From positions 1-64,000 of the forward strand of contig NZ_LIPW01000003.1 in the NCBI RefSeq assembly GCF_001418345.1: a DNA stretch of 64,000 nucleotides. The letters run 5' to 3'. The stretch comes from Pseudidiomarina woesei. GTDB taxonomy: Bacteria; Pseudomonadota; Gammaproteobacteria; Enterobacterales; Alteromonadaceae. How positions within the stretch are numbered: position 1 is the first letter of the stretch; every line of letters starts with the position of its first letter. Both the position numbers and the translations under genes were made by a program. The notes beneath the pieces were generated by a model. That model was not told where the DNA came from. It saw only the letters and a list, made by a program, of their open reading frames with translations, and made no database searches. Below, one piece after another: positions 30,079 through 39,719 of this stretch.

Positions 30079-30138
30079 AGTGGTTCCTTTTCAGGTACAT
30101 TTTTGCCATATCAATTGGCAACAGTGAGTTTAGATACT

Positions 30139-30510
30139 ATGAAAGTATTCGTTATGCTCGGCGCAATCAATATGGCTATTGGGGTAATTCTTGGCGCATT
30201 TGGGGCACATGGCCTTGAGCACATTATTTCAGCAGATATGATAAAAGTGTTTCAAACCGGTGTGCAGTATCACATTTATCATGCTCTCGGGTTACTGATG
30301 GTTGCGGTGTTACTTATTCCTTATCCACACGCAGGGGGCTTGCGCACCGGCGGTTGGATTATGTTCGCCGGCATCATTTTATTCTCCGGTAGTCTATATT
30401 TACTGGCATTAACTGGTCTGAAGTTTTTTGGCCCCATTACACCGCTTGGTGGCGTTTGTTTTATTGTGGCTTGGATATGGATATTTTGGGCGATGCTTAA
30501 GGAGTTTTAA
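30139..30510 (+). CDS. DUF423 small membrane protein (YgdD-like)
   Basis: This 123-aa protein has four hydrophobic segments and the family pattern GAFGAHGLE plus QTGVQYHIYHALGLL. Its function is unknown. The start at 30139 (MKVFVMLGAIN) is the family N-terminus; an open frame running back to 29956 lies over the divergent CoA-transferase start and is rejected. Its stop overlaps the next ATG (TAATG), so it leads a three-gene unit. Confidence 0.85.
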   Translation: MKVFVMLGAINMAIGVILGAFGAHGLEHIISADMIKVFQTGVQYHIYHALGLLMVAVLLIPYPHAGGLRTGGWIMFAGIILFSGSLYLLALTGLKFFGPITPLGGVCFIVAWIWIFWAMLKEF

Positions 30511-30914
30511 TGAAAAAATTCATTTTAATCACTTTATTGCTCGTTTGGGCAAGCCCAACATTTGCGTGCAACAGCCCATGGGAAAAATGCTGGGCTGGGC
30601 AAGAATTTAAAGACAACAAGTGCAGCCCAGAGGCTCAACTAATGAGTGCCTATGAAGCCAAACAATGGCTACGGGAAAACCCTCAGTGGCGCTTGCCAAG
30701 CGCAGAAGAACTGAAACAACATTTTTTGAGTAGCAATGCTAATCACCTCCGGCAATTGGCCGCCGGGCAGGGTATGAGCGCAGTGTTGAGTGGCGATGTT
30801 ATGCAGCATGGCAATGAGCTACTTGCTGTATCAGTGAATATTCAAACTGGTGCTGTTGAACTGCAACCCTGGCGACAGCCATTATTAGTACTTTGGAGAA
30901 AAACATCATGGTAA
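30510..30914 (+). CDS. Small secreted protein of unknown function
   Basis: This 134-aa product has a signal peptide (MKKFILITLLLVWASPTFAC; cleavage near residue 19). The first mature residues contain three cysteines (CNSPWEKC and KCSPE). The segment WRLPSAEEL resembles the start of Lcl/DUF1566-type modules, but too little is shared to assign it. It overlaps DUF423 by 1 base and the next gene by 7 bases, so the three are co-translated. Confidence 0.7.
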   Translation: MKKFILITLLLVWASPTFACNSPWEKCWAGQEFKDNKCSPEAQLMSAYEAKQWLRENPQWRLPSAEELKQHFLSSNANHLRQLAAGQGMSAVLSGDVMQHGNELLAVSVNIQTGAVELQPWRQPLLVLWRKTSW

Positions 30915-31561
30915 ACCTTAAAAAGGTCATGACACGGTTGCCAATTTTTGCTGTTTCAAGCCTGTTATTTTTCTTCAGTACGAATGCCAATGCCTGCTCT
31001 TGCATTACCCCAAATACCGTGCGCGATTTCAATGAGGCGCAACACGTATTTTTAGCGCAAATAAAAGAAGTTATTGTGGTTCGCGCTGGGCATGAGGCGT
31101 CCTACGACCCCGGTGAAGTTAATGGGTTATTTGACGTAGTCAAAACCTTTAAAGGCGAACCTGCTTATGTAACCCATTTAGTGGCGCAGCATAAGCCTAA
31201 CGGCGGAATGTGTGGCGAAACACTCGCAAAGCAACTCTATCTTGTTTTTGCTCAAAGTGACGGCACGGTTGGTGTAAGCCTGTGCTCTCCGACAAAAGTT
31301 GCGACGCGCTTAAGCCCAAATAAAATTGATCTTATTGAGCGCCTTGCCAACTCAGAGCGAGCCAAATATATGAACGGTATATTTGATGCCGAAACGGGGC
31401 TTTTAACGCTAGAAGGCAGTGCGCAAGGTCAACCTATATTTGAAGGGCGTTTAGGAGTTTATGAAGGCCGCCATAGTGTCCAATTTGAAGGTTATCAGTT
31501 AACGAGTGGAGACTTGGTCATCAGCCAGGTTATAACCATCAACGAACAGGCTATGAACTAG
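30908..31561 (+). CDS. Secreted protein with netrin/TIMP-like CSC N-terminus
   Basis: This 217-aa product from the ATG at 30908 (GGAG nearby) has a signal peptide (about 1-29). The mature protein starts with C-S-C followed by DFNEAQHVFLAQI, a pattern seen at the start of NTR/TIMP-like domains; further cysteines (MCGE, LCSP) could complete disulfides. The C-terminal half (about 155-217) looks like a separate beta-rich module. No function is known. It overlaps the previous gene by 7 bases and the convergent arsJ gene by 11 bases. Confidence 0.7.
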   Translation: MVNLKKVMTRLPIFAVSSLLFFFSTNANACSCITPNTVRDFNEAQHVFLAQIKEVIVVRAGHEASYDPGEVNGLFDVVKTFKGEPAYVTHLVAQHKPNGGMCGETLAKQLYLVFAQSDGTVGVSLCSPTKVATRLSPNKIDLIERLANSERAKYMNGIFDAETGLLTLEGSAQGQPIFEGRLGVYEGRHSVQFEGYQLTSGDLVISQVITINEQAMN

Positions 31562-32762
31562 CCTGTTCGCGCTTCGGAAGCCATGACACGGCTAACGCTG
31601 CAAGCACCAGCATGGCGCTAGAAACCACTAAGCAGGCAATTAGCCCCCATTGCTGATAGACCCAACCCGACAAAACAGTACCTAGCAGGCGCCCGCCAGC
31701 ATTTGCCATGTAATAAAAACCAACGTCGAGCGACACGCCATCGTGGCGTGAATAAGCCACTATCAAGTAACTATGTAGCGACGAATTAAGCGCAAACAAG
31801 ATACCGAAAATAGCTAGGCCAATAATGACTGCTTCGGCAACCGGTAAATGTTGCCAAAGTGCAACTGCAAGCCCCAATGGTGCAGCACACAGCAAACCAG
31901 CCCACACCACAATATGCTGCCGTGCTGTGGTCAAATCTGCACCGGTAAAACGTGGCGCCACAGCCTGCACCACACCATAGCCAATCACCCATGCGGCCAA
32001 AAAGCTACCCACCTGCCAATGGCTCCAATTCAGCTGTGCTGCTAAGAAAACTGGAAGCGCCACCACAAACCAAACATCGCGCGCCCCAAACAGCATGAAT
32101 CGGGCGGCCGCCAATACGTTAATAGGTTTGCTTTTTGACAATAGCTGGCGAAACTTGGGTTTAAACGAAGCCTTACCCACGTCTTTAGTTAATACCATTA
32201 AGCTTATTAACCAAACCAAGGTCAGCATAATCGCCATGCTGGCAATGGCCCAAGTGAAGCCTATAAGCGTGAGTAACAAGCCTCCTAAGAAAAACCCAAT
32301 ACCTTTTAAGGTGTTTTTAGAGCCGGTTAATAACGCCACCCATTTGTACAGTTGGCCTTGCTGGCTGTCATCGACTAATAGCTTAATGGTGCTTTTCGCA
32401 CTCATTTTGTTCAAGTCTTTGGCAATACCAGACAGCGCTTGCGCCAGCATAACCCACACCACTGTGAGTATAGCTGGTGGCACCAATAACATAGTGAGCG
32501 CGGCAATTTGCAGCCCTAACCCAATATTCATGGTGCGGTTAAGCCCCCAACGGGCGCCTAACCAGCCGCCAAACAAATTCGTGACCACCCCAAAAAATTC
32601 ATAGAAAACAAAGAGCATAGCAACTTCAAGCGCGCTGTATCCAAGCTGGTGAAAATGCAGTACCACTAGCATCCGTAACGCACCGTCGGTAAGGGTAAAT
32701 GCCCAGTAGTTGCCGGTAACAATAAGGTATTGCTTAACCTCTGGGGCTAGCCGACTTAACAT
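31551..32762 (-). CDS. arsJ: Organoarsenical efflux MFS transporter ArsJ
   Basis: ArsJ exports 1-arseno-3-phosphoglycerate, the unstable product of arsenate plus glyceraldehyde-3-phosphate made by the partner GAPDH. The 403-aa protein has twelve predicted transmembrane helices and the ArsJ-type N-terminus ([20 protein letters not shown]). It overlaps the end of the GAPDH gene by 7 bases and is the last gene of the ars operon. Confidence 0.9.
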   Translation of the reverse strand: MLSRLAPEVKQYLIVTGNYWAFTLTDGALRMLVVLHFHQLGYSALEVAMLFVFYEFFGVVTNLFGGWLGARWGLNRTMNIGLGLQIAALTMLLVPPAILTVVWVMLAQALSGIAKDLNKMSAKSTIKLLVDDSQQGQLYKWVALLTGSKNTLKGIGFFLGGLLLTLIGFTWAIASMAIMLTLVWLISLMVLTKDVGKASFKPKFRQLLSKSKPINVLAAARFMLFGARDVWFVVALPVFLAAQLNWSHWQVGSFLAAWVIGYGVVQAVAPRFTGADLTTARQHIVVWAGLLCAAPLGLAVALWQHLPVAEAVIIGLAIFGILFALNSSLHSYLIVAYSRHDGVSLDVGFYYMANAGGRLLGTVLSGWVYQQWGLIACLVVSSAMLVLAALAVSWLPKREQASS

Positions 32763-33757
32763 GTGCCAACCTTTTCAATCAACTCAACGGTGCGATTTGC
32801 ATAGCCCCATTCATTGTCATACCACGCATAGATTTTTACATGGGTACCGTTAATCACTTTGGTTGATAGTGCATCAATAATGCTTGAGCGCGGGTCGGTT
32901 TTATAATCAATGGACACCAACGGACGTTCTTCGTAGCCAAGAATACCCTTGAGCTCGTTTTGGGCGGCAGACTTTAGCCAGCCGTTAATTTCAGCAACTG
33001 AAGTTGGCTTGTTCACTTCAAATACGCAGTCGGTTAAAGACGCATTGGCCAAGGGTACACGAACTGCATGACCATCAATTTTGCCTTTAAGCTCAGGAAA
33101 TATTTCCACAATAGCGGTTGCCGACCCCGTTGACGTTGGAATGAGGCTCATACCGCAAGCACGGGCGCGGCGCAGATCTTTATGCGGAGCGTCCAGAATA
33201 CTTTGGGTGTTGGTTAGGTCATGAATTGTGGTAATTGAGGCGTGTTTAATGCCAATTTTATCTTGTAACACTTTTACTACCGGTGCCAAACAATTGGTGG
33301 TACAGGAGGCTGCCGTAACAATTTGGTGTTGCGCGGGGTCAAACAGGTGGTCATTCACACCCACCACAATATTCAATGCACCGGGTTCTTTTACCGGCGC
33401 AGAAACCACCACGCGTTTTACTCCTTGCGCTAAGTAGTCATTCAGTACGCTAACTGTTTTCATTTTGCCCGAGGCTTCTAGCACCACATCGCAGTTGTGC
33501 CAGTTATTTTCACCAATAGTTTTGTGGCGACTAAAGGCAATACGGCGCTCACCAATAACTAAGGTGTCACCCTCGGCGGTTGCTTCGTGCTGCCAACGCC
33601 CATGTACCGAGTCAAAATTAAGCAAGTGGGCAAAAGTTTCGGCATCTGCTCCCGGATCGTTGACTTGCACAATGTCAAAAGCTGGATTGTTCCACGCAAT
33701 ACGAAATGCCAACCGGCCAATGCGGCCTAAACCGTTAATTCCCAATTTAACTGTCAT
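32756..33757 (-). CDS. ArsJ-associated glyceraldehyde-3-phosphate dehydrogenase
   Basis: This 333-aa GAPDH has the NAD-binding [10 protein letters not shown], catalytic C152 in ASCTTNC, and the conserved C-terminal NEWGYANR. In this type of operon the enzyme uses arsenate in place of phosphate and yields 1-arseno-3-phosphoglycerate for ArsJ. Tight overlap with both neighbours (11 bases with the ArsC-ArsR gene, 7 with arsJ) shows it is dedicated to arsenate detoxification rather than central glycolysis. Confidence 0.92.
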   Translation of the reverse strand: MTVKLGINGLGRIGRLAFRIAWNNPAFDIVQVNDPGADAETFAHLLNFDSVHGRWQHEATAEGDTLVIGERRIAFSRHKTIGENNWHNCDVVLEASGKMKTVSVLNDYLAQGVKRVVVSAPVKEPGALNIVVGVNDHLFDPAQHQIVTAASCTTNCLAPVVKVLQDKIGIKHASITTIHDLTNTQSILDAPHKDLRRARACGMSLIPTSTGSATAIVEIFPELKGKIDGHAVRVPLANASLTDCVFEVNKPTSVAEINGWLKSAAQNELKGILGYEERPLVSIDYKTDPRSSIIDALSTKVINGTHVKIYAWYDNEWGYANRTVELIEKVGTC

Positions 33758-34505
33758 GTTGTGTCTCCAAATGTTCTGTGCTCGCCGAACAATGTATCGG
33801 CGTGGGGTAAAGCTGTGGATTATGGTTCGCTGTGGTGTCTATCACTTGGCGCATCCAGTCCGGCATGCTTTCGTTCAGTCGGTAATAAACCCAGCGCCCT
33901 TGCTTACGATCAATCAGTAGTCCAAAGTCTCGTAATTGCGCTAAGTGGCGCGATACTTTTGGCTGCGACATACCCGTTGACTCAACAAAGTCACACACAC
34001 ATAACTGGGCATGCTGCGCCAACATTAAGATCATAGACAGTCGTAAAGGGTCTGCCATTATTTTGAAAAAATCTTCGGGGCTATTAAATAATTGCTTATG
34101 TTTTCTGCCTTTGCGCAAAATCAGCAAGAACATACGTATGCGCTCACTTAGTTCATGTACCGTGCGAGCGTAGGCTTGGGGGTCAGAACTGCTCACTGGA
34201 TCGGGAAAGTCCCACGCGATGAATTTACTATGCTGAAATTCTGCTTGGCATTCATGGCGCGCACGGTCACACAAGCTAATGACGTAATCAAACTCATGGG
34301 TAGGCAAGTCAGCAAGGCTTTTAGCACTGAGCCCCGTAGTATCAACCTTAAACTGCCTAAGCGTTTCCAACGCTTTTGGTTCAACAGATGTTGGTGCTGA
34401 CCCAGCGCTATATACCTGAATGCCTTGGCCAACAAACAGCCGCAAAATAGCTTCGGCCATAATGGAGCGTGCTGAATTTGCAGTACACAAAAATAATATC
34501 TTCAC
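33747..34505 (-). CDS. Fused arsenate reductase (LMW-PTP type) and ArsR repressor
   Basis: Residues 1 to about 125 form an LMW-phosphatase-like arsenate reductase domain with the P-loop C7-T-A-N-S-A-R13, the second cysteine pair C79/C86 and WDFPDP (100-105). Residues about 140-225 form an ArsR/SmtB winged helix with the metal site C169-V-C171 and the recognition segment [15 protein letters not shown]. The protein (252 aa) would both sense arsenite and reduce arsenate, or use the N-domain only as a phosphatase-like module. It heads the operon and its target is probably the A+T-rich palindrome directly upstream. Confidence 0.9.
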   Translation of the reverse strand: MKILFLCTANSARSIMAEAILRLFVGQGIQVYSAGSAPTSVEPKALETLRQFKVDTTGLSAKSLADLPTHEFDYVISLCDRARHECQAEFQHSKFIAWDFPDPVSSSDPQAYARTVHELSERIRMFLLILRKGRKHKQLFNSPEDFFKIMADPLRLSMILMLAQHAQLCVCDFVESTGMSQPKVSRHLAQLRDFGLLIDRKQGRWVYYRLNESMPDWMRQVIDTTANHNPQLYPTPIHCSASTEHLETQHDS

Positions 34506-34513
34506 GAGGCACC

Positions 34514-34539
34514 ATATATTTGTTTATCCATATATATGG
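34514..34539. promoter_or_regulatory. Putative ArsR operator of the ars operon
   Basis: A perfect 12-base palindrome CCATATATATGG (34528-34539) is followed 4 bases before the gene-proximal side by a second ATATAT half (34514-34519). TATATA within it can serve as the -10 box, with TTGATT about 18 bases upstream on the minus strand. It lies 9-34 bases before the ArsC-ArsR start codon, so binding would block transcription until arsenite is present. Confidence 0.6.
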
Positions 34540-34587
34540 TAGATCGAATATATTAATCAAACAAGAAAATTCTGAAACGCAAAAAGC

Positions 34588-34622
34588 AAAAAGCCCGAAG
34601 GCGTAAACCTTCGGGCTTTTTT
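34588..34622. terminator. Bidirectional terminator between tRNA-Gly and the ars operon
   Basis: AAAAAGCCCGAAGG pairs with CCTTCGGGCTTTTT around a CGTAAA loop. T runs lie on both strands. On the minus strand it ends the tRNA-Gly transcript 6 bases after the CCA end and shields the ars promoter. Confidence 0.88.
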
Positions 34623-34627
34623 AAATT

Positions 34628-34703
34628 TGGAGCGAGAAACGAGATTCGAACTCGCGACCCCAACCTTGGCAAGGTTGTGCTCTACCAGCTGAGCTATTCT
34701 CGC
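34628..34703 (-). tRNA. tRNA-Gly (anticodon GCC)
   Basis: The 76-base gene folds as a standard cloverleaf: acceptor GCGAGAA with TTCTCGC, D-loop AGCTGGTAGAGC, anticodon stem-loop AACCTTGCCAAGGTT with GCC, T-loop GTTCGAATC. CCA is encoded at the 3' end. It reads GGC and GGU glycine codons. It has its own stable-RNA promoter and terminator. Confidence 0.97.
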
Positions 34704-34722
34704 AATGTGTTAACGAGGGCGT

Positions 34723-34750
34723 ATTTTACGGATCAGGGCATTCTCGTCAA
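34723..34750 (-). promoter_or_regulatory. Stable-RNA promoter of tRNA-Gly, overlapping an upstream stop codon
   Basis: On the minus strand TTGACG (34745-34750) and TAAAAT (34723-34728) are spaced 16 bases, followed by the G+C-rich discriminator ACGCCCTC. The same core as at 61-88. The TGA inside the -35 box is the stop codon (34747-34749) of the preceding small gene. Confidence 0.82.
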
Positions 34751-35061
34751 CCACTTTTTTCGGTTTTTTCGTTTTTTTCGTCCGTTCGCTCGTTAATTAA
34801 ACATTCTGGTGTTTTTTTCCACTCAACAACAACCGGGCTAGCGGTTTTCACACCTTGGTTATCCACAAATACGATAGAATTCTTTTTAACCCGATCAAAC
34901 CATGACTGCACCGGCTCTATATCATCAATAAAATTTTGTGCCTTGCAATACCATTGTTGTAGGTCAGAAACGGTGCCTGAGCTATCTTGGGCGGCCATCA
35001 CTGGCGAACTCACTAAGCTCATAAGACCAACTAACGTCATTGTGGTTAAAACATTGCACAT
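34747..35061 (-). CDS. Small periplasmic protein of unknown function
   Basis: This 104-aa product has a signal peptide ending at VMAAQD (about residue 24). The mature part has two cysteines (WYCKAQ, ECLIN) and a Lys/Glu-rich tail. No family was recognised. Its ATG overlaps the stop of the 438-aa gene by one base (TAATG), so it is translationally coupled to it. Its stop lies inside the tRNA-Gly -35 box. Confidence 0.65.
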   Translation of the reverse strand: MCNVLTTMTLVGLMSLVSSPVMAAQDSSGTVSDLQQWYCKAQNFIDDIEPVQSWFDRVKKNSIVFVDNQGVKTASPVVVEWKKTPECLINERTDEKNEKTEKSG

Positions 35062-36377
35062 TATTCGGCCTCCTTCGCTTTGGTGGTCAGCTTCGCTTCT
35101 AATTCTAGCTGCCGCTGTGGTGGCTCTCCCGGCAGCACCAAATACAAAGAGTTACTTAACATCGGCATGCCATCGGGCATGACTTTGTTCTCAAACACCA
35201 ACTCAATATTGAGTTTGGCAACATGACTGTCATTACGAAACGATGGATTGAGAAACAGATCGGGCTTCACCCCGTTGGTTGATATTTCCTGTGGAAATAG
35301 TGACGAAATCGCGCGTGCAATACGTTTACCAATTAACCGCTTAAATTCTTGTTCGTAGTCATTTAAGCGCGCGTCAACCGGCATATAGCGATAAACCGAA
35401 TAAGTTAAATAGGCCTCAGCGTGACGCACTAAATCATCGCGCTGCCGTTGCGATTGTGCTCGGCCTAAAGTTCTAAAAAGCGTATCGCTAACATAGGTTT
35501 TAAACCCTTCGCGAAGGTCAGTTAATGGCCGCCATTGGCGCGCCGTGAGAATTGCTTTGGCGCAACTTCGCGCGCGGCCATCCCAATTCTCGTAAAGCTC
35601 CGACATACTCGGTACGCCGCTGCCATGCAGCTCCAGCAGCCACTGTTTGGCAGACTGACTCATACGCTCTTCAAAGTAGCCCTCAAACTTCATGAATTTT
35701 TTGTATTCGCCGCGAGTTAGCGCCAATACACCAGGCTCCATTTGTAACTTCAGCGGCAAGAACCGTTGTTGGTGGTCACGGTTAAACGCCAGCATCTTCG
35801 CCACCGCGCCATTAAACACGCGCTCCTCGTCATTAAGCGACGAACGTGACAGCGACTGAATATAATTTTCATAAAGCTGCTCGCGCGCTTGCTTGGCTTT
35901 GCGGCGCAAGCGAAATGGCTTATAGGGAACGTCTTTTGTCAGCTTGAGAAAATTTTCGTACGCAATTATGGTATTGCGCCGCTCAGCCAAATAGAAATTT
36001 CTTTTGTGAGACTGTACCTGCCGAAGCGCGAAAAAACCGACGCTGAGCAGCTTGTGTAAGCCCCAAAAGAACGGCGGTAACAACCACCACAAATAAGTTT
36101 TCACGAAGCCGCCAGGAACGGCAAACGGCACCTTTGTTTCGCGCAACTGCTGTGGCGTCAGTGCTACTTCACTATCTACTTCAGGCACATACCAAACCAG
36201 TTCAGCTAGCGCCTGAATGGGTATCCAGCGATTAATATGCCACGCCAAATAAGCGGTTTGCTGGCCATATGGCGTTTCGATAACGGCTTGCTGTTCGGCA
36301 AAAACCACATATTTGGGTGGCCCAAAAGTAAACCCAAGAAGTACAACTAAACCTCCGACAATAAGGAGCTTTAACAT
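35061..36377 (-). CDS. Membrane-anchored protein of unknown function
   Basis: This 438-aa product has an N-terminal hydrophobic segment (about 2-22), a second membrane segment (TYLWWLLPPFFWGLHKLL, about 95-112), and a long basic helical region (about 120-380) with many Arg, Lys and Gln, followed by a beta-type C-terminal domain. It matches no family I recognise. It lies 36 bases after orn with its own AAGGAA, so an orn-438aa-104aa unit is likely. The layout suggests an envelope protein with a large cytosolic or periplasmic helical part. Confidence 0.6.
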   Translation of the reverse strand: MLKLLIVGGLVVLLGFTFGPPKYVVFAEQQAVIETPYGQQTAYLAWHINRWIPIQALAELVWYVPEVDSEVALTPQQLRETKVPFAVPGGFVKTYLWWLLPPFFWGLHKLLSVGFFALRQVQSHKRNFYLAERRNTIIAYENFLKLTKDVPYKPFRLRRKAKQAREQLYENYIQSLSRSSLNDEERVFNGAVAKMLAFNRDHQQRFLPLKLQMEPGVLALTRGEYKKFMKFEGYFEERMSQSAKQWLLELHGSGVPSMSELYENWDGRARSCAKAILTARQWRPLTDLREGFKTYVSDTLFRTLGRAQSQRQRDDLVRHAEAYLTYSVYRYMPVDARLNDYEQEFKRLIGKRIARAISSLFPQEISTNGVKPDLFLNPSFRNDSHVAKLNIELVFENKVMPDGMPMLSNSLYLVLPGEPPQRQLELEAKLTTKAKEAE

Positions 36378-36413
36378 GTGCTTCGTATTCCTTGTTGTTG
36401 TTATTATCTAATT

Positions 36414-36959
36414 TCAAGATTTAAATAAATGAGTTCGATAATATTTAAGTTCTTCTATCGACTCACGAATATCGGCTAAAGCTGTGTGTGCGCCCTGTTT
36501 AGTGAGCCCATTGGCCACTTCCGGTGCCCAGTATTTTGCTAATTGCTTCAGTGTACTGACATCTAAATTGCGGTAATGAAAATAAGCTTCTAGCTGTGGC
36601 ATATGCTGGGCTAAAAACCGGCGGTCTTGGCAAATGCTGTTCCCACACATAGGTGAACTGCCTTTCGTAACCCACTGTTCTAAAAACGCAATCGTTTCAT
36701 CACTAGCTTGCTGCTCATCATAGCGGCTCTCTTGCACGCGCGCTACTAAGCCAGATGTCGTATGGGTGCGAACATTCCAGTCGTCCATTTTATCGAGGTT
36801 GGATTGCGGTTGATGCACCGCAATCACTGGCCCTTCAGCAAGTACGTTCAAGTCGTAATCCGTCACAATGGTGGCAATCTCAATAATGTGATCATAATCA
36901 GGGCTCAAGCCTGTCATTTCGAGATCAATCCAAATAAGACGTTCTGCACTTGCGCTCAT
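36414..36959 (-). CDS. orn: Oligoribonuclease
   Basis: Orn degrades short RNA oligomers (including pGpG from c-di-GMP breakdown) to mononucleotides. The 181-aa length from 36959 equals E. coli; the longer frame to 36998 is rejected since [17 protein letters not shown] fits the family and AAGGAC precedes it. DEDDh exonuclease residues are visible: D and E in WIDLEMTG, and the H and D of [13 protein letters not shown]. It diverges from rsgA, as in E. coli. It would finish the signal cleared by the EAL protein at 22173. Confidence 0.96.
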   Translation of the reverse strand: MSASAERLIWIDLEMTGLSPDYDHIIEIATIVTDYDLNVLAEGPVIAVHQPQSNLDKMDDWNVRTHTTSGLVARVQESRYDEQQASDETIAFLEQWVTKGSSPMCGNSICQDRRFLAQHMPQLEAYFHYRNLDVSTLKQLAKYWAPEVANGLTKQGAHTALADIRESIEELKYYRTHLFKS

Positions 36960-37050
36960 AGTTTGTCCTTGCTGTTGGTTACAATTAAGTTCAGGCACTA
37001 TTGTGCGTAATAATGTATGATCAAATCCAGTATGAACTGGAAATTATTAC

Positions 37051-38109
37051 ATGGCAAAACAACGACGACTAAATAAAGGGCAACTACGCCGTATTCGTTC
37101 GAACCAAGAAAAACGTATACAGCAAGCAGAGCTGGAAACCGACATTCAAGATGCCGTACTAGGTAGTTCTGAGGCCGGCATTGTGGTTAGCCGATTTGGT
37201 CATCAAGCAATCATCTGTACCGACACTGAAGCGTCATTGCGGTGTCATATTCGTCGCACCGTAGACTCATTAGTTTGTGGTGACGTGGTGGTATGGCGAC
37301 GCTTTCAGCAAGTGTCCGGCGATGTAGTTGGTGTCATTGAGGCGGTTCAACCACGTCAATCTCTATTGTGTCGCCCAGACTATTACGACGGTTTAAAGCC
37401 AGTTGCAGCGAATGTCGACCAAATTCTCATTGTTTCAAGTGTGGTCCCTGCGTTTTCAAGTCAAATTATCGATCGCTATTTAGTGGCCTGCGAAGACATT
37501 GAAGTGACTCCAGTTATTGTGCTTAACAAAGCAGACTTAATCGCGGGTTTAGATGAAACCGAACAGCAAGAAATATACAACGCCCTCGATGTCTATCACG
37601 ATATTGGCTATCAAGTTTTAAAAGTCAGCGCGAAACACCCACAATCGTTAGTTGACCTGCACCACTTGTTAGACGAGCACGTGTCGATTGTTGTAGGCCA
37701 ATCGGGGGTGGGTAAGTCGTCGTTGGTCAATGCGTTATTGCCAGACATTGATGCCGATGTTGGTGCAGTTTCCGACAACTCTGGGCTTGGCCAGCACACA
37801 ACCACCGTAGCCACGCGCTATGCGGTGCCTACTGGTGGTATTTTAATTGACTCGCCTGGTATTCGTGAATTTGCCTTATGGCACCTAGAACCAGAACGTG
37901 TTGCGTGGTGCTATCGCGACTTTCGGCCTTACCTTGGCCAATGCAAGTTTCGCGACTGCAAGCATATTGATGATCCAGGCTGCGCGTTACAAGAAGCGTT
38001 GGAAGCAGGTGACCTGCACGCACTTCGGCTGTACAATTTCCATAGAATCATTGAATCCATGTCGGCCAATAAGCCGACCAGAGCAAATACTCGAGGTAAA
38101 AAGTCGTGA
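37051..38109 (+). CDS. rsgA: Small ribosomal subunit biogenesis GTPase RsgA
   Basis: RsgA is a circularly permuted GTPase that tests the decoding centre of the 30S subunit during assembly. The 352-aa protein (E. coli 350) has an N-terminal OB domain, then G4 NKAD (159-162), G1 GQSGVGKS (216-223), G3 DSPG (267-270) and a C-terminal zinc site C298, C303, H305, C311. Its stop overlaps the psd GTG start. Confidence 0.97.
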   Translation: MAKQRRLNKGQLRRIRSNQEKRIQQAELETDIQDAVLGSSEAGIVVSRFGHQAIICTDTEASLRCHIRRTVDSLVCGDVVVWRRFQQVSGDVVGVIEAVQPRQSLLCRPDYYDGLKPVAANVDQILIVSSVVPAFSSQIIDRYLVACEDIEVTPVIVLNKADLIAGLDETEQQEIYNALDVYHDIGYQVLKVSAKHPQSLVDLHHLLDEHVSIVVGQSGVGKSSLVNALLPDIDADVGAVSDNSGLGQHTTTVATRYAVPTGGILIDSPGIREFALWHLEPERVAWCYRDFRPYLGQCKFRDCKHIDDPGCALQEALEAGDLHALRLYNFHRIIESMSANKPTRANTRGKKS

Positions 38110-38975
38110 ATTGGGATCGCGTAAAAATTCAATTGCAGCATTGGTTACCTAAGCATGCATTGTCACGTTTAGTCGGTAAGTTTGCTGCTGCGCAAGCAGG
38201 CTGGTTTACGCAGGCGTTTATTCGCTGGTTTATTCGCCAATATAAAATTGACATGAGTGAAGCTATTCACGAAAGTCCGAACGCATATAAAACGTTCAAT
38301 GAATTTTTCACCCGTTACTTAAAACCAGAACTGCGCCCGCTAAAAGCGGACAAACCAGAGTTATTTGCACACCCGGTTGACGGCGCTATTAGTCAATTAG
38401 GCGACATTGACGAAGGCCGTATTTTTCAAGCAAAAGGGCATGACTATAGTTTGACTGAGTTAGTTGGTGGTGACCCGCGCGACGCTCATGCCTTTCGCGA
38501 CGGTGATTTTGCGACTATTTATTTAGCACCGAAAGATTATCATCGCATTCATATGCCATGTGATGGTGTACTGCGTAAAATGATTTACGTTCCAGGTGAC
38601 TTATACTCAGTCAATCCGTTGACGGTTGCCAATGTACCCAATTTATTTGCCCGCAATGAGCGCGTTGTCGCTATTTTCGACGGTGAATTTGGTAAGTTCG
38701 CTATGGTTTTGGTCGGCGCAACTATTGTTGCTAGTATCGGCACAGTATGGTCTGAAACAGTAACGCCACCGCGTGGCACCGATGTTCACACATGGGAATA
38801 TCCGGCCAGCGGCCAGCAAGCCATAAGTCTTAAAAAAGGCGCTGAAATGGGCCACTTCAAATTGGGATCAACGGTTATTTTGTTGTTCCCCGATGACGTC
38901 ATTGATTTTGCCGAAGACCTTAAAGCAGGCACAACAACCCGAATGGGGGAAGTGCTCGGCAAACGCGACGATTAA
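38106..38975 (+). CDS. psd: Phosphatidylserine decarboxylase proenzyme
   Basis: Psd makes phosphatidylethanolamine at the inner membrane. The 289-aa proenzyme carries the self-cleavage motif LGST near residue 251, where the Ser becomes the pyruvoyl group, and HRIHMP with the catalytic histidine. It starts at GTG overlapping the rsgA stop by 4 bases; the rsgA-psd order is as in E. coli. Confidence 0.96.
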   Translation: MNWDRVKIQLQHWLPKHALSRLVGKFAAAQAGWFTQAFIRWFIRQYKIDMSEAIHESPNAYKTFNEFFTRYLKPELRPLKADKPELFAHPVDGAISQLGDIDEGRIFQAKGHDYSLTELVGGDPRDAHAFRDGDFATIYLAPKDYHRIHMPCDGVLRKMIYVPGDLYSVNPLTVANVPNLFARNERVVAIFDGEFGKFAMVLVGATIVASIGTVWSETVTPPRGTDVHTWEYPASGQQAISLKKGAEMGHFKLGSTVILLFPDDVIDFAEDLKAGTTTRMGEVLGKRDD

Positions 38976-38977
38976 AC

Positions 38978-39706
38978 ATGCTTATTTTTGCGCATCGCGG
39001 TGCCAGCTTTGAAGCCCCGGAAAATACTATTGCGGCTTGCGGGCGAGCACTTGATGCGCAAGCTGATGGCATTGAAATTGATGTCTACCCGCTTGAGGAC
39101 GAATGGGTTGTATTCCATGATCGTTACCTTGCCCGCCTAACCGCGCACGAAGGTCGACTTCAAGATTTCACCCTCGCACAGCTACGTAGCTTAAAAGTAT
39201 TCGGTCAACACCCTATTCCCACGTTAGACGAAGTGCTCGACTTTGTTGGCGGGCGCTGTATGGTTAATATCGAATTAAAAGGCGCAGATATCACTCGCGG
39301 TTTAACACGTCATTTGCGCCGCGCCGTGGAACGAGCTGGATTTCAACCCCAGCAGCTGTTGGTATCGAGCTTTAACCACCACTGGTTAAAACAACTCAAA
39401 GAAGACCATCCAGAGCAATCTATCGGTGCGCTGACTACCAGCTGCCCTCTCAGTTATGCACTTTTTGCCAGTGAGTTACAGGCGTGGTCAGTACATATTG
39501 ACGTCGACTTTGTCACCTCTGAATTTGTCGTCGATGCACACCAGCGAGGGCTGAAAGTGTTGGTATTTACAGTAGATGAACCTCAAGACATGCTCGAGCT
39601 TAAGCGCATGGGGGTAGATGGTATTTTTACCAACCACCCCGCGCTCGCTAGAAACGTGCTCAATGGCCTATATGTTGACGCCAAAGAGGCAAATCGCTGG
39701 GTTTGA
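38978..39706 (+). CDS. Cytosolic glycerophosphodiester phosphodiesterase (UgpQ type)
   Basis: This hydrolyses glycerophosphodiesters from phospholipid turnover to glycerol-3-phosphate and an alcohol. At 242 aa with no signal peptide it is the short cytosolic form. Catalytic residues are seen in FAHRGA, PENT, EIDVYP and FHD. It starts 2 bases after psd, so phospholipid synthesis and turnover genes share a transcript. Confidence 0.9.
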   Translation: MLIFAHRGASFEAPENTIAACGRALDAQADGIEIDVYPLEDEWVVFHDRYLARLTAHEGRLQDFTLAQLRSLKVFGQHPIPTLDEVLDFVGGRCMVNIELKGADITRGLTRHLRRAVERAGFQPQQLLVSSFNHHWLKQLKEDHPEQSIGALTTSCPLSYALFASELQAWSVHIDVDFVTSEFVVDAHQRGLKVLVFTVDEPQDMLELKRMGVDGIFTNHPALARNVLNGLYVDAKEANRWV

Positions 39707-39719
39707 GTGGTCAGCGCCG

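Noticed and set aside
29956-30138. Longer start for the DUF423 gene at 29956
   Set aside because: The added 61 residues are over the start of the divergent CoA-transferase and do not belong to the family.
37028-37041. CCAGTATGAACTGG palindrome before rsgA as a LexA site
   Set aside because: LexA needs CTGT-N8-ACAG; spacing and outer bases do not fit. It may be chance or an unknown operator.
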